9,663 nt of DNA. It comes from Candidatus Hydrogenedentes bacterium CG07_land_8_20_14_0_80_42_17. Lineage in GTDB: Bacteria > UBA8481. Position 1 is the first letter of the stretch; each line of letters opens with the position of its first letter. The stretch lies in assembly GCA_002780065.1 (NCBI GenBank), contig PEWQ01000199.1:1-9663 (forward strand). The letters run 5' to 3'. The position numbers and the translations under genes are program-made. The notes beneath the pieces are model-generated. The model was not told where the DNA came from. It saw only the letters and a list, made by a program, of their open reading frames with translations, and did not search any database. This document shows, piece after piece, positions 5,659-9,663 of the stretch.

Positions 5659-7758
5659 ATGAATTTAATTGCGGCAATAATAATTTTAGTCGTGTCGAGC
5701 ACAAATTCTTATGCGAGTTCAGAATCCGATACTTATTTTTTGCAAGGACTTTTAGCAATGAATAGCAATAAAATTGTCTTAGCAGAAAAATATTTCGACT
5801 CAGCCGCTGTAATGTCCGATTCTTCCGAATGGATTCAGTTATTCCAGGCAAAAATATATCTTGCAAAGAGCGATACCGAACGCGCAAAGGCTTTGCTCGA
5901 CGAATTATCCGTAAAAGGAAATTCCCGCATCAGCTTTGATGCCGCAATGTTTAGAGCGGAAATCGTTACGGAATCCGAAACCGCATATAGTTCTATGAAA
6001 TCCTTGCTCTCATTCATTGACGATTCCATTTACGGAGCTGAAGCGGCATACCTATGCGGTGAGATTCTTATCAAAAGCGGAGATACCGAAAGCGCACTGA
6101 AAATATGGACTGAGCTATCAATGCTCTTTCCAAAATCGGAAGAGGCATATAAATCCGTTCTAAAAATATCGGAGCTATCGGAATCTCTGAACTCTTTCGA
6201 GCCTTATTTACTTTATCGAATGGCAAAATGCGCGTTCGAACACGGAGATGCTCAAACAGCTTCAATGCTCTTGAAACCGCTTACACGCCGCAGAGTCGAC
6301 AGACGTTTGAGAGACGACATACTGCTTCTTCAGGCAGAGGCTGACTTCAAACTCAGTTCATATCGAGAAGCATTTGAATCGTACCGCGACGCGGCGTCGG
6401 TTACTCAAAATCTTTTGAAAAGGGAAAAAGCGGAATTGGGATTAATTCTATGCAAACTCTATATCGGCGATTCCGAATCCAGAGCGGCCGCACTTAAAAC
6501 AATTAAGCAAAGTAAACTCGAAGACAGGCTGGCGGACACAATTGCAATGCTTGCGAGTTTAATGAGATGCAGAGGAGACAGTGAAACCTATTCTGATTTA
6601 ATGCAGGTTATTTCGACGCCGACCTTTGAAAGCTTTATCCATGAATACCATCGCGCAGTGTCAGATAGCTCGCTCGCCATAAACTGGAGAACTGCTCTGG
6701 ATGTTGCGGAGCGAATCGAGGACTCTTTCGATAAGGCGCTTGCATCGGCATTGCTGGCTGAAAACTCTCCTCTTTCTGCCGCAGATTTATGGCGTCAGAC
6801 AATAAGTCTTGGCGCCAGCAATTATTTAATTCTGCTCGCTGAAGATAATATTACCAAAAAAAATGATTCGAATCGCGCTACGCTCGAAGCGGATGCTCTT
6901 TTAAATGCTGCTCTGCGTGAATTCAATCTCGGAAGAATAAATTCAGCTTTTAGTTTATTCAGAGTCTTGCGGTTGAGTTATCCCGGTACTGTTGCAAGTT
7001 TTGAAAGCGAAAAAATCTCAAGAAAAATTATCGAGCCGTATTTCAGAATTGATTCGAAATTAAACAGAGATTTACAGACCGCACAGATTTTAATTGAAGG
7101 AAAAGCTTTTCAGGAAGCAATCAATATTCTCAAAGGCAGGTATGATCCTGCGTCAGTAATGCTTCGCATCGATGCTTACGAAAAAAGCGGATTATTTCAT
7201 AAATCAATACGAGAAGCTGAAGATTTCATAAATAACATCTCTATGAATATCACTCTTTTCGATATTCCTGAAACTTTTCTGATTCATCTCTTTCCGATTC
7301 CTTACAAAGAACTATTCAGGCAATGCGGTGAGTCATACGGCATCGACCCTGCGCTTCTGGCATCGATTGCGCGCATACAAACAAGATTCGATCCTTATTT
7401 TCAATCAGGTTACAGAGTTGGAATTGCCGGAGTCGATGTCGATGCAACTACCTTTGCAAAAAATTTCATAGACGCACCGAAGCTTGAGCCTTTTGAACTG
7501 CTGATTCCTTCAAAAGCTGTTGCTCTGCAAGCATGGCTTCTCAAAAATCTAAAATCTGCTGTCAATGATTCTGCACCTTATAAAATTGCGAGCGCATATT
7601 ATTCAGGACCGGCAAATTTGCCGAATATCGTCAATTGCAAAAATGAGCTCGAATGGATCTCATCTCTGCCCTTTAAAAGTGCTCGTGTATTTGCATTGGA
7701 TTTTCAATATGCTTACTCAATATACAAAAAATATTTTCAGGTAAACCGTGCGAGATGA
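5659..7758 (+). CDS. Exported TPR protein with degenerate lytic-transglycosylase (SLT-like) domain
   Basis: The 699-aa product has a hydrophobic signal segment at 3-14 with SYA before the likely cut at 19/20, though its n-region lacks Lys/Arg. Residues 22-540 are a long run of TPR-like helix pairs (first near 24-58), as in the alpha-superhelix of Slt70-type enzymes. Residues 545-695 follow the SLT layout: PIPYKELF..C.ESYGIDPAL, then ARIQTRFDP, VGIAGVD, AYYSGPANL, and a closing WISSLPFKSAR..A..Y.YSIYKKYF. Soluble lytic transglycosylases cut peptidoglycan using a Glu in the ES motif. Here that position is Gln574-Thr575, and the GLMQ motif is GIAGVD (588-593), so it is probably inactive and may bind the wall instead. 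ATG 5659 is the first start after an in-frame TAG at 5617-5619. No ribosome site is seen, and the GC-rich repeat element ends 26 nt upstream. The next gene starts 1 nt after its stop. Confidence 0.82.
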   Translation: MNLIAAIIILVVSSTNSYASSESDTYFLQGLLAMNSNKIVLAEKYFDSAAVMSDSSEWIQLFQAKIYLAKSDTERAKALLDELSVKGNSRISFDAAMFRAEIVTESETAYSSMKSLLSFIDDSIYGAEAAYLCGEILIKSGDTESALKIWTELSMLFPKSEEAYKSVLKISELSESLNSFEPYLLYRMAKCAFEHGDAQTASMLLKPLTRRRVDRRLRDDILLLQAEADFKLSSYREAFESYRDAASVTQNLLKREKAELGLILCKLYIGDSESRAAALKTIKQSKLEDRLADTIAMLASLMRCRGDSETYSDLMQVISTPTFESFIHEYHRAVSDSSLAINWRTALDVAERIEDSFDKALASALLAENSPLSAADLWRQTISLGASNYLILLAEDNITKKNDSNRATLEADALLNAALREFNLGRINSAFSLFRVLRLSYPGTVASFESEKISRKIIEPYFRIDSKLNRDLQTAQILIEGKAFQEAINILKGRYDPASVMLRIDAYEKSGLFHKSIREAEDFINNISMNITLFDIPETFLIHLFPIPYKELFRQCGESYGIDPALLASIARIQTRFDPYFQSGYRVGIAGVDVDATTFAKNFIDAPKLEPFELLIPSKAVALQAWLLKNLKSAVNDSAPYKIASAYYSGPANLPNIVNCKNELEWISSLPFKSARVFALDFQYAYSIYKKYFQVNRAR

Positions 7759-7759
7759 A

Positions 7760-9577
7760 ATGAATATTAAGAAAACTTTTTCGCCATTTTTTTTGCTTGT
7801 CGCATTTTCAGCTCTCTTCTTCTTTCTGTTAACATCAGGCTACGGCATAGGAACTGAAGATTCTGCGGAACTTGCAGGAGGAGCGCGCCTATTGACCATG
7901 GTGCATGCTCCAGGCTATCCGCTTTATCTTATAGTTGGAAGACTTGCATCAGCTCTGTCCGAAATTCCAGGGAAAGGTCTTGTCTATCTTTCAGTATTCT
8001 CGGCGACTCTTACCGTAATTTTTTTGTTTCTATTTCTCAGAACTGAATATTCCGAAAGCGCCGCGGCTGTAGCTTCATTCACTCTTCTCTTCTGCCAAGG
8101 CTTCTGCGAATCCGCTGTTCAAGTCGAAGTATATGCTATCTCGTTGCTACTCATAATATTGCTTCTCGGAATTTTATTTCGATTTGGAGCTGGAACTGAA
8201 CAGCCCAAAAAACTCAGCTCCTTCTTTGGCTTTGCTCTCGGTCTGACATTAGCGCATCACATGGGAATTCTAATTCTTTTGCCTGTTATCTTCCTCTATC
8301 TGTTCTTCATTTCAAAAGAAAAAAAATCTGTATGCTGGCTTGATATATTTCTCTTCGCTTTGCCGGGCATCAGTTTTTATTTTGTGCTTATGATACTTTC
8401 GACTAGACAGAATCTGCCCGTCATAGGATGGCCTCCGATAAAAGATTTCAGCGAGCTCATTAACGTTGCTTCGGGAGCGTCTTTTAAGAAATTGCTCTTT
8501 GCAGTGCCTATTGAGAAGGCAATAGCCAATATGTTGTTATTTCCTCTTCAAATCTTGTCATGGTTTCCACTTGCAGGAATAATTCTGAGCGCTATCGGCA
8601 TAGTTATTTCTCTTCGAAAAAATCTAAAATTTTCGCTTTTGCTTCTTGCAGTAATAATCATTACCATCATTCACGCTTCAAACTATAAAGTGCTCGATCC
8701 CGAGGCATTTCTTTTGCCGGCGGCACTACCTGCCGCATGGTTTGCGGCTCCGGGATTTCAATTCCTCATCGATAAAGCAAAGCTGACAGCTAAAGCTCAA
8801 GCAGTTCTTGTTATCGCATTTTTTATTATCGCGTTTTCAGGAAGAATTTTTTCCGGAGGTATAATGACTTCTGCGATGAATTCTTTGCCGATAGATGTTT
8901 CACGCGTTGTTCTAAATTCGCATGCAAGCGATTCCGAGCCTGCCTTGATCTGGGCGGACTGGCGGTATTATCCGACGCTTAGATACTTCCAGATAGTTGA
9001 AGGACTTGGAGGCAATGCGACAATCGAGCTCGATACAACTTCGAAAACACCTGGAGTTTCGTGGCGCGAAGGAAGAACTTACGCGATGAGTCCGTCATTT
9101 GAACTCGGAGAAAAATACGCGCTGATTATGGAAAACATGCAATGGCGCGTGGCCGATAAATTTATATTCGATTCGGAACCTCGATATCGAGTTTCATCGG
9201 ACACGGCATTATTGAATCTTGGAGGAATCGATATTCTCAAAGTAGAATATCCGGATACAATACGTGTCGGCTCAGCTTTTGACGTAGAAATATCGTTTAC
9301 TCGAAACAATAAGGCGGCGTCAGATACAATACTTGGAGAGGTAGTCATTATGTTCAATAAGTCGCCAAGAATTTCGGTTCCGTTTGCGCCGTGGCTATGG
9401 CATTTCAAGCCAAGTTCGTTGGCTCAAGACCGAATCTACTTAGAAAAGGTTCAGGCTCTTATTCCAAGTGCTCACAAAAGCCAGCTTGATATAATAAATC
9501 CTTCGATAACATTGAGATTGGAAACATCCGACAGCAAAGTCTGGAGCGGAATTGGAGAGCTGAAGGTAAAAAAATAA
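7760..9577 (+). CDS. DUF2723-type multi-pass membrane protein, probable GT-C glycosyltransferase
   Basis: The product is 605 aa from ATG 7760. GTG 7748 would add four residues and overlap the previous gene by 11 nt; ATG is preferred because it sits 1 nt after that stop. TM1 is at about 8-26, followed by the DUF2723 signature: acidic DSAE (D34, E37) in the first external loop and HAPGYPLY (49-56), then GRL and an SxxSATL helix. About ten membrane helices reach roughly residue 365. An Asp/Glu in the first periplasmic loop is typical of GT-C enzymes that use polyprenyl-phosphate sugars, and the DUF2723 family includes the eukaryotic O-mannosyltransferase TMEM260, so transfer of a sugar to an envelope protein or glycan is inferred. 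Residues 366-605 form a soluble, probably periplasmic tail with a beta-rich last 110 residues. It is co-transcribed with the TPR/SLT-like gene, which may be a substrate or partner. Confidence 0.8.
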   Translation: MNIKKTFSPFFLLVAFSALFFFLLTSGYGIGTEDSAELAGGARLLTMVHAPGYPLYLIVGRLASALSEIPGKGLVYLSVFSATLTVIFLFLFLRTEYSESAAAVASFTLLFCQGFCESAVQVEVYAISLLLIILLLGILFRFGAGTEQPKKLSSFFGFALGLTLAHHMGILILLPVIFLYLFFISKEKKSVCWLDIFLFALPGISFYFVLMILSTRQNLPVIGWPPIKDFSELINVASGASFKKLLFAVPIEKAIANMLLFPLQILSWFPLAGIILSAIGIVISLRKNLKFSLLLLAVIIITIIHASNYKVLDPEAFLLPAALPAAWFAAPGFQFLIDKAKLTAKAQAVLVIAFFIIAFSGRIFSGGIMTSAMNSLPIDVSRVVLNSHASDSEPALIWADWRYYPTLRYFQIVEGLGGNATIELDTTSKTPGVSWREGRTYAMSPSFELGEKYALIMENMQWRVADKFIFDSEPRYRVSSDTALLNLGGIDILKVEYPDTIRVGSAFDVEISFTRNNKAASDTILGEVVIMFNKSPRISVPFAPWLWHFKPSSLAQDRIYLEKVQALIPSAHKSQLDIINPSITLRLETSDSKVWSGIGELKVKK

Positions 9578-9663
9578 AGAATGTGGTGCGTGATGCGTGG
9601 TGGGGGAACAAGCACCCATATTTTTTCCCTCTATTCCCTCTCGAAATAAGTATTGTGTCCCTC

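Noticed and set aside
5354-5662. Small open frames on both strands through the 5350-5658 gap
   Set aside because: They run through the hairpin element and simple repeats, have no ribosome site or signal peptide, and give no recognisable protein.
9599-9626. Possible terminator after the last gene (GGTG/CACC hairpin, then T6)
   Set aside because: The stem is only 4 bp with a 10-nt loop, and the T run begins four bases after the stem. Too weak to call.
9587-9641. Short tandem repeats TGCGTGA/TGCGTGG and TTCCCTCT x2 at the right end
   Set aside because: Two copies of 7-8 bp are within chance for simple sequence, and the region is cut by the window edge.

Overview
The window carries six genes, all on the + strand. 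Every product begins with a signal peptide, a lipobox or a first membrane helix, so the whole region encodes envelope proteins of a Gram-negative-type bacterium. Coding DNA has moderate to low GC. The mix of protein types (a GxDxY-repeat lipoprotein, a HEAT protein, an Ig-like/TPR protein, a patatin, a TPR protein with an SLT-like end, and a DUF2723/GT-C membrane protein) suggests an uncultured lineage of or near the FCB group. That placement is an inference from gene content, since no rRNA or marker gene is present.

Layout: (1) 1-109 is a leader whose left edge holds a truncated copy of an intergenic repeat that recurs near 5.5 kb. (2) 110-2649 holds two genes overlapping by ATGA: a 614-aa lipoprotein with twelve DxxGxDxY motifs, most of them 27 residues apart, and a small exported HEAT-repeat protein. 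(3) 2630-2946 on the - strand holds decayed toxin remnants: a clear hicA pseudogene (two stops and one frameshift) and, fused ahead of it in the same frame, a RelE-like tail. (4) 2965-2981 is a good sigma-54-type promoter (GG and GC exactly 10 bp apart), which would drive 3018-5349: an exported Ig-like/TPR protein and, 4 nt later, an exported patatin-like phospholipase. (5) 5350-5658 is a non-coding gap with a GC-rich twin-hairpin element, a fragment of another copy, and an AT-rich linker with its own small repeats. (6) 5659-9577 holds a 699-aa exported TPR protein ending in an SLT-like domain whose catalytic Glu position is Gln, followed after 1 nt by a DUF2723 multi-pass membrane protein. 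(7) 9578-9663 is non-coding.

How the genes work together: no pathway can be proven from the sequence. The consistent theme is the periplasm and outer surface: binding or scaffold repeats (GxDxY solenoid, HEAT, TPR), one probable lipid hydrolase, one probable non-catalytic wall-binding protein, and one probable membrane glycosyltransferase. The most notable observations are the pseudo-lytic transglycosylase, the 27-residue repeat lipoprotein, the decayed toxin locus that reaches into the 3' end of a live gene, the sigma-54 site, and the structured intergenic repeat.
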